Part shown: one piece after another, positions 46,800 to 56,175 of the stretch
Position numbering within the stretch: position 1 is the stretch's first letter
Layout: each line of letters begins with the position of its first letter
NCBI GenBank assembly: GCA_030247845.1
Contig: JAPDRP010000006.1
Span: 930,001-994,000 of the forward strand
Source: Coniosporium tulheliwenetii
Taxonomy: Eukaryota > Ascomycota > Dothideomycetes
DNA length: 64,000 bases
Direction: 5' to 3'
The notes under the pieces: generated by a model
Told to the model about the DNA's origin: nothing
Databases searched by the model: none
The model's input: only the letters and a program-made list of their open reading frames with translations
Program-made: the position numbers and the translations under genes

Positions 46800-47005
46800 C
46801 TAACGGCGCTGATACGCCGCCGGCACGACCGGCCACCGGCCCTCACGGATCAAACGGGCCTTGGCGCGGGCCCGGCGCAGGCCTTCCTTGCGCCATGCTT
46901 CGCGCTTCGCGTCCATCTCCTTCTCATATCGCGTCTGAATTCTAGCTTTCTCGGCCTTGCTGATGTAGCGCTTTTCTCGGCGCTGGCGGAGATTGACTTC
47001 GACAT
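46800..47005 (-). CDS. Small Lys/Arg-rich protein, probable one-base frameshift
   Basis: A start codon in near-ideal context (GCCACCATGTC) opens MSKSISASAEK. After one extra base in the AAAA run at 46972-46975 it continues KRYISKAEKARIQTRYEKEM, DAKREAWRKEGLRRARAKAR and LIREGRWPVVPAAYQRR to a stop, 68 residues. It is strongly helical and basic. Without the change, this frame stops after 51 residues, while the long helix has no in-frame start unless an upstream exon is spliced in. I cannot decide between frameshift and an extra exon, though the ATG context favours the frameshift and it matches the pattern in neighbouring genes. The function is unknown; the composition would suit RNA or ribosome binding. 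Possible leader exons lie upstream (GGTAACA donors near 47122 and 47282). Confidence 0.55.
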
Positions 47006-47411
47006 GGTGGCTTGATGGTACTGTCGTGCCTTAGTGGAGGGACTGTGAGATGGTAAGATGGGGGGATATGGGGGGATATGGTATTGATGATGGTAAGAAG
47101 GAGTGATGATGAGAGGATGTGTTACCTTTTGTTTAGTTTTTGGAGGAGGGAAGAGAAGGGCGGTTTGACTTTAGAAGCTACTATCGCATGTTAGTACACT
47201 AAACTCTAGCATGCTAGTGACAGACTGAATTGAATTGTATAATGTTGATGAAGGCGAGAGAGGGTGATGATGATCAGGTATGTTACCTTTTGTGTGTGAT
47301 TTGGAGGAGGAGAGGTGCGGGTTGGTTTCGAAGATGGTGTATTTGGCTTCTGCTTGATTGTAGTGGTCTTGAGGAAGTCTGTAGAGAATCCTGGAGCAGG
47401 AAGCAGGGAGA

Positions 47412-47418
47412 TTATATA
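47412..47418 (-). promoter_or_regulatory. TATA-like box
   Basis: On the minus strand this reads TATATAA, about 400 bp upstream of the small basic protein gene. Between them lie two similar segments with donor-like GGTAACA. A spliced 5' UTR for that gene is therefore possible. Inference only. Confidence 0.25.
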
Positions 47419-47469
47419 CCAGTGCAAGATCAACTTTTCTTTGAACTTTGAGTGGTACCGTGGTTGATT

Positions 47470-47537
47470 GAGAATATTGTCAGAGCGAGAATATCTTCGG
47501 AACGAGAATATTGTCTGAGCGAGAATACCGTCTGAGC
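47470..47537 (+). repeat. 17-bp tandem repeat, four units
   Basis: Four consecutive 17-base units starting GAGAAT: at 47470, 47487, 47504 and 47521. They read like GAGAATATTGTCAGAGC with 2-6 changes per unit. The array lies in gene-poor DNA. Confidence 0.8.
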
Positions 47538-48992
47538 GAAGCCTTCTTACCATAGTGCTGAACATACTACGAAATTCCATTCTGCGGAAATACTCCTAAT
47601 ACTCAAACCTTGGAAGTACCGCCAAAGCCAAATGCATGCGGAATCTCATTCGTGCTTGTATACATACTAACGCTTAACCTTCGGTAGTGATAGATTTTTG
47701 TACCAGTTCGCAACTACGGAAAGGATCACAACCGCAAAACTACGGAACCCTCCCAAAACTTCGTGGTAGAGCTCCTGGAGCACAACTCTGCGCTTTGATG
47801 CCTCGGCATCATGATGGGCGGGACCGCATGCCGGTTTGGTGGTGATTTCAAAAACGCTGCCCTCGTTAAAGGCAGGCCTGTATCACGAGAGAGAGCAAGG
47901 GAAGATGAAAGCGAGAAGCTCAATGTACTCTAGGACAGCAGGTCTCTAGCAGACATCCACATTTGTTGACGAAACACTGTTGAACCTCAGTTCTTCCTGA
48001 TCGTGAAGAATGTCGAGGAGCTGCAGTCACGTGAGGACCTGAACCTCAACTCAGCTGAATCGCCGCGAGAATAATGTTCACATTTCCGTCGAGACTATGT
48101 TGTTCGCCTCGGGCAGATGCTCTCAATAGTGATGGACTAGAACGCATGATCGATATGGTGATATGTCTTATGAGGCTTCTAGCTGGCGATGAACTCGGCG
48201 GCGCGCAGTCTAATTGATGGAGACGGTAGCCATGATTTCTGTGCATGCGGACACTCGACTCGCTCTATTCGATGACTGCAATAGCGTCTCGCATGCTGCG
48301 GTAGCCGCTGGGGAATTCGGCGGAGATCGCGTACAACGAAATGAGTCCATCTTGCAACGCTCCGCTTCTCCCTCGATATTGAGCTGATACACTGTGAAAG
48401 CCTGACAAATCTTCTTTGCGGAGGTTCCACTCACATATCGCTGATATATCCTCGAGAGCGCGCTGTCCAATTCTTGGAACATAAGACTGCTCATATCATC
48501 TTAAGGTGCTTTTTGCTGAAGAGCTCACTTAAGCAGGCTTCACCCTTTGTACATCATCAATAATCAATTAATTCAGCAACAGCACCGGTTGTGCTTCTAT
48601 CCGTGTCTGTCCATATGGTTCTTTCATCTCAGCCCTTCGTCTCTCGTCACTTTAAATCTCGCACATTGCCGTAAGGATGGACTCTGACTGAAGGCGAACG
48701 TGTACTCGCACCGAACCCAGATCCTGTCTCTGCTTCGCCAACGCATATGGACTGGTCGGCGAACTCGAGACCCCTGCATCCTACTTTTTACACTCGGTTG
48801 TTTCGACTGACAAACGAAGCAAACTCGCACCAACACAACAAGATCTCAGAGACTGCAGGCTATCTCACCGGTTTGCTACAGCTTTTGCTTGCTATCATCT
48901 ACCGCTTCTCCTTTTCAGCACTTGCACGTGCCGGGCGGGCTGTTTGAGGCCGGTCTTTCTCGTTCGTTGGTACCGTACTTACCGACATAATT

Positions 48993-49216
48993 ATGACGAA
49001 GGGGCTTGGCATCCTCACGACGTTTCTCAATTCTCTCAAGCCAGCTTCTCTCTACGGTCTCGCCTCAGCTCCAACAGCGGCTCCCAACGGGTGACCGCTT
49101 ATCTCCACCTCTCGCCACTTTCTCTATTAGTCACTGGCTCTGTTGCTGTCTCCATCGCTCTCGCAGTCGCTACCGCTGTTCGCGCGTCTCTGGCTTCACT
49201 CATTTTGACGGGCTGA
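48993..49216 (+). CDS. Possible small membrane protein, low confidence
   Basis: From ATG 48993 the frame reads MTKGLGILTTFLNSLKPASL and then ASAPTAAPNG before a TGA at 49093. One extra G in the GGG at 49090-49092 would join it to VTAYLHLSPLSLLVTGSVAV and SIALAVATAVRASLASLILT with a stop at 49214-49216. The second part has a good single membrane segment. I do not recognise the protein. The need for a one-base repair matches the pattern in known genes of this window, but with no homology this could be chance. Confidence 0.22.
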
Positions 49217-49870
49217 ATCACCGGCTGGGCATATTGAAGCTGTGCGGCAGCCCTATGAGCGGGCATTTCCAAACCCAGGTCTCAGTACACACTGACATAT
49301 CAAAACATAGGCAACCACCTCCGTCCTCAAGAAAGTCGAACGTCGAAACACTGAAGCTCAGAACCAGAGAATCGAAGGTCCGCAAGATGTGAGCCTCAAA
49401 AACTCACGCGGTGTCATTTTGGCATCCGTGATCAAACATCTTCCTGTGTCGGACGCCTCCAGCGATCCCGAGATCTCTATTCGGCTAAGACTCTAGTGGC
49501 GCCATACTGGTGACCACTTTTCAACACAATCCCCAGCGGACAACTCCGCAACTTTGATCAAGTCATGTAACGGTGATTTCGCACTGGCATACACCTCTCA
49601 TCTTCTATTAACTCGACACCCGCAACATCGCAAGTATCCTCGGTCGGTTCTCCTCAGGATCAGCTACATCTCTGGCACCTGCGAGAGCTCTGCAGCAACA
49701 AACTGTCCTATGTTGAGCACTGTCTGATCTGGCAGATACGACTCACGTCATGGTTCCGCACTCTTATTCAATGGCGATGGGTGCAATGGCTCTGGTGGTT
49801 TGCACTTGATGGGCTTGCCTGCGCCTCGAGCTTACAGTCTTCTGCTATTTCCTGTTACTTCAAGGCGTGG

Positions 49871-49931
49871 TTGCAAAAGCCGTGCGTAGGGGTTGTGCGC
49901 TTCGGGGCATCTCCCCGCACGGCTTTTGCAA
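49871..49931. repeat. Perfect 16-bp inverted repeat forming a hairpin
   Basis: The left arm TTGCAAAAGCCGTGCG (49871-49886) and right arm CGCACGGCTTTTGCAA (49916-49931) are exact reverse complements with 29 bp between. Past a 2-base bulge, GGGG can pair with CCC/T inside the loop, and GGCG...CGCC flank the arms outside. No gene was found around it. It may be a foldback element, a structured RNA or a cruciform; the sequence alone does not say which. Confidence 0.75.
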
Positions 49932-50938
49932 TAGCGCCCTCGCTCTTCTCTTGTGGCGATGCGATAGACCGTAGCTGGCTCTAGTGCTCGTTCTATATGT
50001 CATACAAACCGACAGCATCTGCTTCCTCATAACTACCAAAGACACGATCTGCCCATGCTTAGCCACACGGGTGACAGAAATCGCCGGACTCGTCAGTTGC
50101 CGGACTCCCAACTCGCTCCCAAACCACCGAAATCTATCAAGTTCACCACGTTTCCAAAGATCCTTACTCCGGCCATTCCACCTCTAAGTATGGCTTGAAC
50201 ATGATTATGGGGCAGTATACCACGAGGAGTTGCTTCTATTCGTGACCTTTTCAAGCTGAGTGAAGACCTATCTATTTTTGGAGTCCGGCAATTTCTGCAG
50301 GTGTCAGCTTTTCCAGCCATGAGCATCAGTGCTGTCCGCCTTCCCGCCCTCTTGAAAACCGTCCGTGGCTCTTTGTATGAATGCCTTCATGATTCCTTAT
50401 CTCCACATCACCGTGCTCCATGGTTCTCGCCGCCACGTATCACGTCTTTGCTGGTTTCCAGAGCGAGACTTCCGGAACGACCAGACCGATACGCATTGAC
50501 GGAGCGGATTGAAAGATATTGTGGGATGTAGCTGACCACTACTTGGCCGTTCACTCAGAGGGAACTCTCAAGGCCAGAAACTAGAACGCGTGCTGTAGAA
50601 TTCGTCGTAGCATATAGGGTGGATGAGCTGTGTCGTTTCCTAACGGTAAGCTATTTACCGGATTGGGAATAAACGATAAAGCTACCCCCTGTCGGCGATA
50701 AGAGGAGAGGTACCGAATGCCGAAATAGCGCAACATCCCCCCTTATGTATGACGGAACTGCAGCATCCCTAGTGTGATATATGCTACCAGTCATGGCGGG
50801 GAAGGGCCGTTATGCTCTCGATTGGATAGGTGGAGACTCTGCCTTGTCTTCCACCGTTATCATCACGAGAAGCGCCTTCAGCCGAGCCCACGATTCCTCC
50901 ACTGTTCCTGCGACTACTTCAGCGGGTCTCCGGTCACC

Positions 50939-52116
50939 ATGGGCAAGAAGCGGGTACTAGTCAGCTATGGCGTTGACATTGATGCTGTCGCTGGATGGCT
51001 GGGGAGCTATAAGGGAGAAGATTCGACCAGCGACATCAGCAGAGGTGCTATCCGGCCACTGTTCCAACCCAAATGAGATATGCACTGATCATCCTCAAGG
51101 TCTCTGGGCCGGTCATGTTGGCACTCCGCGCTTGCTCAAGCTCTTCGAAAAGTACAATATCAAAGGAACCTGGTTCATTCCTGGACACTCGCTCGAGACC
51201 TTCCCGAAAGAGTGCGAGATGGTACGCGATGCTGGACACGAGATCGGCCTCCATGGATATTCGCATGAGAACCCTGTCGATATGAGCCTCGAGCAGCAGC
51301 GAGATGTGCTGGACTACTCGTACAAGATGTTGACGAAGTTCTGCGGGAAGCCGCCAAGAGGGATTGTAGCACCGTGGTGGGAAGTTAGCAAGGAGGGCGC
51401 AAACCTGCTGCTTGAATACGGCATTGAGTACGACCACAGCATGAATCATGAGGATCATACGCCCTACTATCTGCGCACGGGCGACGAGTGGGCGAAGATT
51501 GATTACAGCAAGAAAGCATCCGACTGGATGGTCCGTAACTCGCCCAACCCTCAGCAGTCCAAAAGCTCACCGCAGCATAGCATCCCCTAAAGCCGGGACA
51601 AGTCACTGGCTTAGTAGAAGTAAGGATCATTACCTGACCCCTGAAGGGGCAGACTGATGCTAAGTTCAATCTCACAGATACCTGGCAATTGGTACCTCGA
51701 TGACTTGCCACCGATGATGTACATGAAGAAGGTCCCCAACAGCCATGGCTTTATCAATCCAAGGGATATCGAGCAGATCTGGATGGATCACTTCGACTAC
51801 TTCTACAGAGAGTATGACGAGTTCTCGTTCCCGATGACGATCCATCCGGACGTAAGTGGGCGGCCGCACGTGCTCCTTATGCATGAGAGGTAAAGTCTCC
51901 CTTTGGCTGTTTTGCTCCGGCGCGTCGCTGTGGATGTCTATGCTAATGGAGGCCCTTTTCAGGATCATCGAACACATCAACAAGCACGAAGGCGTCGAGT
52001 GGGTAACGATGGAACAGATGTGCGACGAGTTCAAGAGCAAGAACAAACCGCCCGAGGGCGCACCGATGCCCGCAGCTGCCGGCGAGATACTGAAGAAGCA
52101 GGAGAGCAAGGAGTAG
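50939..52116 (+). CDS. Polysaccharide deacetylase (NodB-fold, PuuE/PgdA-like)
   Basis: Five exons (50939-51044, 51100-51530, 51581-51619, 51678-51889, 51963-52116), all GT-AG with consistent phase, give 313 residues. It starts MGKKRVLVSYGVDIDAVAGW with no signal peptide, so it is probably intracellular. NodB-type features are the metal-binding Asp pair in GVDIDA, GTWFIPGHSLETFP, the HxxxH motif in GHEIGLHGYSHENP, RGIVAPWWEVSKEG and a C-terminal HVLLMHER. The family (PuuE/HpPgdA type) includes enzymes acting on amide bonds of small cyclic imides, allantoin-like compounds or peptidoglycan, so the substrate is open and need not be a polysaccharide. The exon 51581-51619 is only 39 nt. It sits alone in the gene-poor island and shows no frameshift. 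Confidence 0.87.
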
Positions 52117-53237
52117 ATCCTTTGACAGCAAGTGCGTCGAGGAACGCAACGGTCACGTGTTGGCTCGCCGGACCTTGACTGACTGTTTACCGGTTAAGCT
52201 GGGTTATCTGATCATATTCCCTGCGCTGAAGCACTGCGGACTAGACGCTTAGAAGTAAACACATGATGTTGTTCAACTTCGTTGTATATCTCCATCTACG
52301 ACTGCGCCATGCCATGCCACTACGGATTTCTAACCTCTGTCATCTATGTCGCCATCGCGGTGGTGCTCAGCAGTTCATGCTAGGAATGCGGGAGTCTTCT
52401 TCTCCAGAATCTGAACTTAGCCTTGCAGAAACAGTATTCTACAGGCATAGAAGAATTCGAGCAAGAAGTGCTACCGTTCTGGGAAGACTTTCTAGCTATG
52501 CGACTTCCAGAGCGTCGGCCTGGCAGGTCCACCAAGCTCGTCAAAGTTCTTGAGCCTGCCTGGCAAAGTTTGAGGCCAAGATCGCGGCTCCAAGAACGAC
52601 CGTACGAAGCAGGCGGTATCTAGTGAGGAAGCGGCCGCTTGACGGCGCGCGACCACAAGGCTTCTCAACATAACATTTCGGTGCTTATGGAGGTGGACTG
52701 GCTCGTTCGATACATGTTCAATCAACAGTAGGTTCAGATATAAAATATATGATTTATTTGTTAGTGTTTGTTGATGTATTGGACGATGGGTAAGCGGCCG
52801 CCGCTTCCTCAGTAAATACCGCCTCCTTCGTAGATTGTGCTTAGAGTAACACCACGGTGGTGCATGGCCACACAAGCTGCAAAGCGAGTCCAAGCCAAGA
52901 ACTGACTCGACCCTGGCCAGCACTGTCGCATCCGGTGCAGCATTGAGGGGATTCGTCAGCAATTGCGGCTTACGCGCACGCATCTCGAATCTCGCAAGTG
53001 CGGTCGAGGGGCAGCATGTCTACAAGAAAGGAAGGGACAAGTTGTGCTATGTTCGCATTTTCCCATTCAGAGTCCACCGAAAAATTTGCACACTTCCAAC
53101 GCCGAGTACAACTTTGCATTTACATTTCGTATCAAGTATCTTCTGCCGCCGGCAAAGGTCTTATAGTCACAGCTCTACTCTGAAACCGAATCACTCTCGT
53201 CGCATCGCTAGAATACGACCAGTCCTCAACCCTCACC
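52117..53237. other. Intergenic region containing a foldback element
   Basis: Holds the 230-bp inverted-repeat element at 52603-52832. A short plus frame ending at 52623 (QKQYSTGIEEFEQEVLPFWE) looks coding-like but has no partner and runs into the element's left arm; it may be a gene remnant. The rest should hold the CYSTM gene promoter. Confidence 0.4.
52603..52832. mobile_element. MITE-like foldback element with ~40-bp terminal inverted repeats
   Basis: The left arm 52603-52640 and the right arm 52792-52832 are inverted copies. Aligned, TACGAAG, AGGCGGTAT, TGAGGAAGCGG and CCGCTT match, with three substitutions and a 3-base gap in about 40. The interior is about 150 bp, AT-rich on its right side (TTAGTGTTTGTTGATG) and has no open frame of note. 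Size and structure match a MITE or solo foldback element. I found no clear target-site duplication, and no second copy in this window, so mobility is inferred from structure alone. Confidence 0.6.
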
Positions 53238-53734
53238 ATGTCAGCCCAGCAGTACTATCAACAAGCAGCTCCTCAGTATCCGCCTCAAAGGTAAATAGAC
53301 CCGCTTGTAACATCCATGGAACATTGCAATGCCTCTGCATTCGTTGATTACGAATGCTGCTACCGGCGGTGCAGTTACGGTCCCCCACAAGGTTACCCGC
53401 AGCAGAGCTACCCTCCGCAACAGGGCTACGGTTGCGGTCCTCAACAGCTAGTACGTTGAACCTTGGCCCTACTCGTAGTGATGTTTCTTGCAGGACGGAT
53501 GCTGATAGAAGTGGATTCAGATGCAATACCAACAAGGCCCGCCGCAGCAGATTGTTGTGAAAAGAAGAAGGATCGCGGTTGCTTGGGCGCCTTGTAAGCA
53601 CAGTGTCGCTGGAGTAATCCTGCACACTGCTGACTTGAACCTCTAGTCTCGCTGTCCTTTGCTGCTGCTGTTTATGCGAAGAGGGATGCGAATGCTGCTG
53701 TGAATGCTGCGAGTGCTGTGCAGATCTTTGTTGA
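53238..53734 (+). CDS. CYSTM-type cysteine-rich small protein, one-base frameshift
   Basis: Four small exons (53238-53290, 53375-53450, 53521-53593, 53647-53734) give 96 residues after one repair. The N-terminus is Gln/Tyr/Pro-rich (MSAQQYYQQAAPQYPPQ, SYGPPQGYPQQSYPPQQGYG). The C-terminus is the cysteine-rich module: KKKDRGCLGAFLAVLCCCCL, then CEEGCECCCECCECCADLC. This is the architecture of the fungal/plant CYSTM stress proteins, small tail-anchored proteins at the plasma membrane that are often induced by stress. Within exon 3, QQIVV and EKKKDRG are in different frames; one extra base near 53557-53560 (GTGG instead of GTG) restores it. Junctions agree in phase after that. The module itself is very recognisable; the exact exon 2 end is less sure. 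Confidence 0.72.
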
Positions 53735-54038
53735 GAGACAGTAGCAGCGCGCTTGTACCAGAAGAAGTGACGCGTCTATAGATGAAGCGGGGACTAGGCT
53801 GCTGAGAGTATGCGCGTAGAGCTTTTCCCAGGCTTGACTCGATGTCAAGCTGCAGAGGATGCTTATGAAATACACGGGCCGGGGTGTTTCACACGTGAGG
53901 CGGGAAGCGGACCGTTCCGTGCTGCATGAAAGTGTACAATAGATCGAAGCGGGGGTCATGCTATCTAACTCACACATGTCAGGCGAAGGTGCAAACTGAG
54001 GATCGAGCGGCCAAGGACGGCCGTACGAAAAGATAAGC
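53735..54038. other. Short intergenic region upstream of the SDR gene
   Basis: Nothing recognised. It would have to serve as promoter of the SDR gene. Confidence 0.3.
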
Positions 54039-54815
54039 ATGAGCAGGTTCACCGATACCGTCTCCGTCGTCACGGGCGGTGTTTCTGGCATCGGCGCCGC
54101 AATCACCCGGCGACTCGTGGCGGAGGGCGGCCGCGTCGTCGTCGCCGACATCAACGAGGAGGCCATCGCCTCCGCCGCCGAGACCTTCGGCGAGAACGTC
54201 GTCGGTCGTTACACCGACATGACAGACGAAGCTTCAGTCGCCGCCGTCGTCGCCGAGGCCGTGGATCGCTTCGGCCAGCTCGACGCGTTCTTCAACGTTG
54301 CCGGCGGTGCGCGTGCCGGCCGTCTCGTCGACATGTCACTCGACCACTGGCGCTTCAACACCGCGCTCAACCTCGACAGCGCGTTCCTCGGCACGAAGTA
54401 CGCCGCGGCTCGTTTCCTCGAGCAGGGCGGTGGAGGCGTGATCATCAACGTGGCCTCGCTCAACTCGCTCATGCCGATGCACCAGGGCGCCGGTTACTCG
54501 ACCGCGAAGGCGGGCGTCATCATGCTCACGAAGCAGGCAGCGCTTGAGCTCGGCAGGGAGGGAATCCGAGTCAACGCCGTCTCCCCGGGCCTCGTCGCGA
54601 CGCCCCTCACGAAGCAGCTGACCGATGTGCCCGCGATCGAGGCGGCGTACCTCGAACGCATTCCGGCCGGCCGACTGGCCGCCCCGGAGGAGATTGCCGC
54701 GGCATGCCTCTTCCTCGCCTCCCCGGACGCTTCCTACGTGAACGGCGAGAATCTCGTCGTTGACGGCGCCTGGGCAACGACCGGCTACCCCGATCTGCGC
54801 CCGTTCCTGGGTTGA
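54039..54815 (+). CDS. Short-chain dehydrogenase/reductase, bacterial type
   Basis: A single uninterrupted exon of 258 residues. Classical SDR marks: Rossmann TGGVSGIG near residue 12, an acidic residue for NAD choice after beta-2 (VVVADINEE), D-rich TDMTDE, NVAGGA, active-site Ser in INVASLNS and YSTAKAG (YxxxK) near residue 153, then NAVSPGLVATPLTKQL, and the C-terminal PEEIAAACLFLASPDASYVN followed by GENLVVDGAW. So it is an NAD(P)-dependent oxidoreductase, substrate unknown. The gene differs from its neighbours: no intron, strongly C/G-ending codons (runs of GTC GTC, GCC GCC, CTC), and protein wording closest to actinobacterial SDRs as I remember them. Bacterial-to-fungal transfer is a good hypothesis. 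It is one of the few genes here without a one-base defect. Confidence 0.88.
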   Translation: MSRFTDTVSVVTGGVSGIGAAITRRLVAEGGRVVVADINEEAIASAAETFGENVVGRYTDMTDEASVAAVVAEAVDRFGQLDAFFNVAGGARAGRLVDMSLDHWRFNTALNLDSAFLGTKYAAARFLEQGGGGVIINVASLNSLMPMHQGAGYSTAKAGVIMLTKQAALELGREGIRVNAVSPGLVATPLTKQLTDVPAIEAAYLERIPAGRLAAPEEIAAACLFLASPDASYVNGENLVVDGAWATTGYPDLRPFLG

Positions 54816-56175
54816 GACGAGAGCAGATTGAGAGCAGGTCGCGCCGGTGGGCAGTGGCGGTCAAGAGTTGGTTCCGTGACTGCGTCGAAGCTTCCTGGTC
54901 ATCCGTGCATCCTGTCTCTGTAGATACCGCAATGGATTAGGAACAAACTCGCCGAATGGCATTCTCAGCTCAAAGCTCAGCCGCTTTAAGTGAATGCTTG
55001 ACCTACGCACTCCAGACCTGGAGCAATCTCAAACCCAACCCTGCGCCATTTCAACCGCGTCTCCATCTACCTGCGAGCCTTTACGCTCAATTTTGGGTGA
55101 AACTGTTGTCCGGTCTGCGTCTCAATTCTCAATGTGCTGGTGCCGCACGTAAACGCTGCTTCGATCTATCCTAGATTGTCGATTCAGATTTTGGAGAGGA
55201 CCCGGAGGAGGAATATGCTTTCACTGCCGACGCTGGAAAGGCGCAGAAAACGCAGGATCTCGCGCTGCGATGTCCCCATACTGTTCCTGAGTATGCTTCT
55301 TCGAATGGAACCGACTACAATGCAACACCATGATCGGGATCTGGGGTAGAAGGAGATTTTCAACGTCAATGCCGGCAAGGCGTAAGCACGAGACTTGAGG
55401 CTTTGGTGTTCCACCCAAGATGTCGAGGCTCTCATCGCTGATGTTGGAGAGGCCCTCAGAGCGCAAGAAGTTGAGCTTTGATTCTCCTTCATATCGTCCC
55501 TGGAAACTCTTCTTTGGACGTCATGATTGAGCTCGGATCGGCCAAGAGGGTGAGTAACGTGCATGAGAGAACCCGGCATGGAAGACGCATCAAGTTCCGC
55601 GCCGGATGCTATAGACAAAAGCGTTCGGTGTACAGCATTTGTCGTAGGGAGACCCGAAGCCTTGTTGATCTCAGATAGTTTTCTACCTTGCTGCCAGAGG
55701 TTTATCATCCCAGAAGGCACTTCGAAGAACGGCGCAACAGTCAAAGAGGTGGTTCTGAAAGGGACCATCGGGAGGGCCAACTACTCGGATGCTTCACCCA
55801 GGGCTCGGAGGCTCCAGTCCTATGTTACAATCCAGAGACTGTCTGGATACGAGACCTTCAGCAGCACTGCCCCGGAGCAAATAGTTTGCCTCCGCAACTC
55901 GAATACTTTAGCCGAACCGCGCGGATGCTTCAGCCCAACGTGATGATTCAGACGTCCTCGGCAGATTGCTTGCAAAACGCGCCAAATGACTATCCGCTAG
56001 CACAGCGCTGATGAAGGTCAGCTATTTAAAAGACTACGAGACGCGTCTGCATAGTCATTCGAGGCATACGTCATCGAACTGGCTTACGAACCTAACGCAC
56101 TCTATTGTTCACCTTCTCTATCCCGACAGATTCCTCCTGAACCAGTTCGTGGTGTTCTTCATCTTTCAATCTGAG
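54816..56175. other. 1.36-kb region without a confident gene
   Basis: Open frames on both strands overlap (plus 55563-55943, minus 55184-55780). Plus-strand pieces such as FIIPEGTSKNGATVKEVVLK and DFGEDPEEEYAFTADAGKAQ look coding-like but lie in different frames with stops between. This could be a decayed gene or one with several single-base errors; I do not recognise it. Confidence 0.35.

Larger units (their letters stand above)
47006..50938. other. 3.9-kb gene-poor region with repeats
   Basis: No confident gene. It contains a 17-bp tandem array, a pair of similar segments at 47119-47150 and 47279-47311, a strong hairpin at 49871-49931, and scattered open frames. The best coding candidates are a possible small membrane protein near 48993-49216 (separate entry) and a minus frame at 48210-48494 (MSSLMFQELDSALSRIYQRY), neither recognised. 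A plus frame near 49310-49490 reads as continuous, coding-like sequence (VLKKVERRNTEAQNQRIEGP) without a start. This could be decayed or lineage-specific sequence. Confidence 0.4.

Noticed and set aside
47035..47085. GGGGGGATAT direct repeat as a telomere-like or G-quadruplex signal
   Set aside because: There are only two copies, within a low-complexity leader; too little to support a claim.
51849..51857. GTAAGT inside the deacetylase exon (51852) as a splice donor
   Set aside because: The frame continues straight through as HPDVSGRPHVLLMHER, the conserved family end; the true donor is at 51890.
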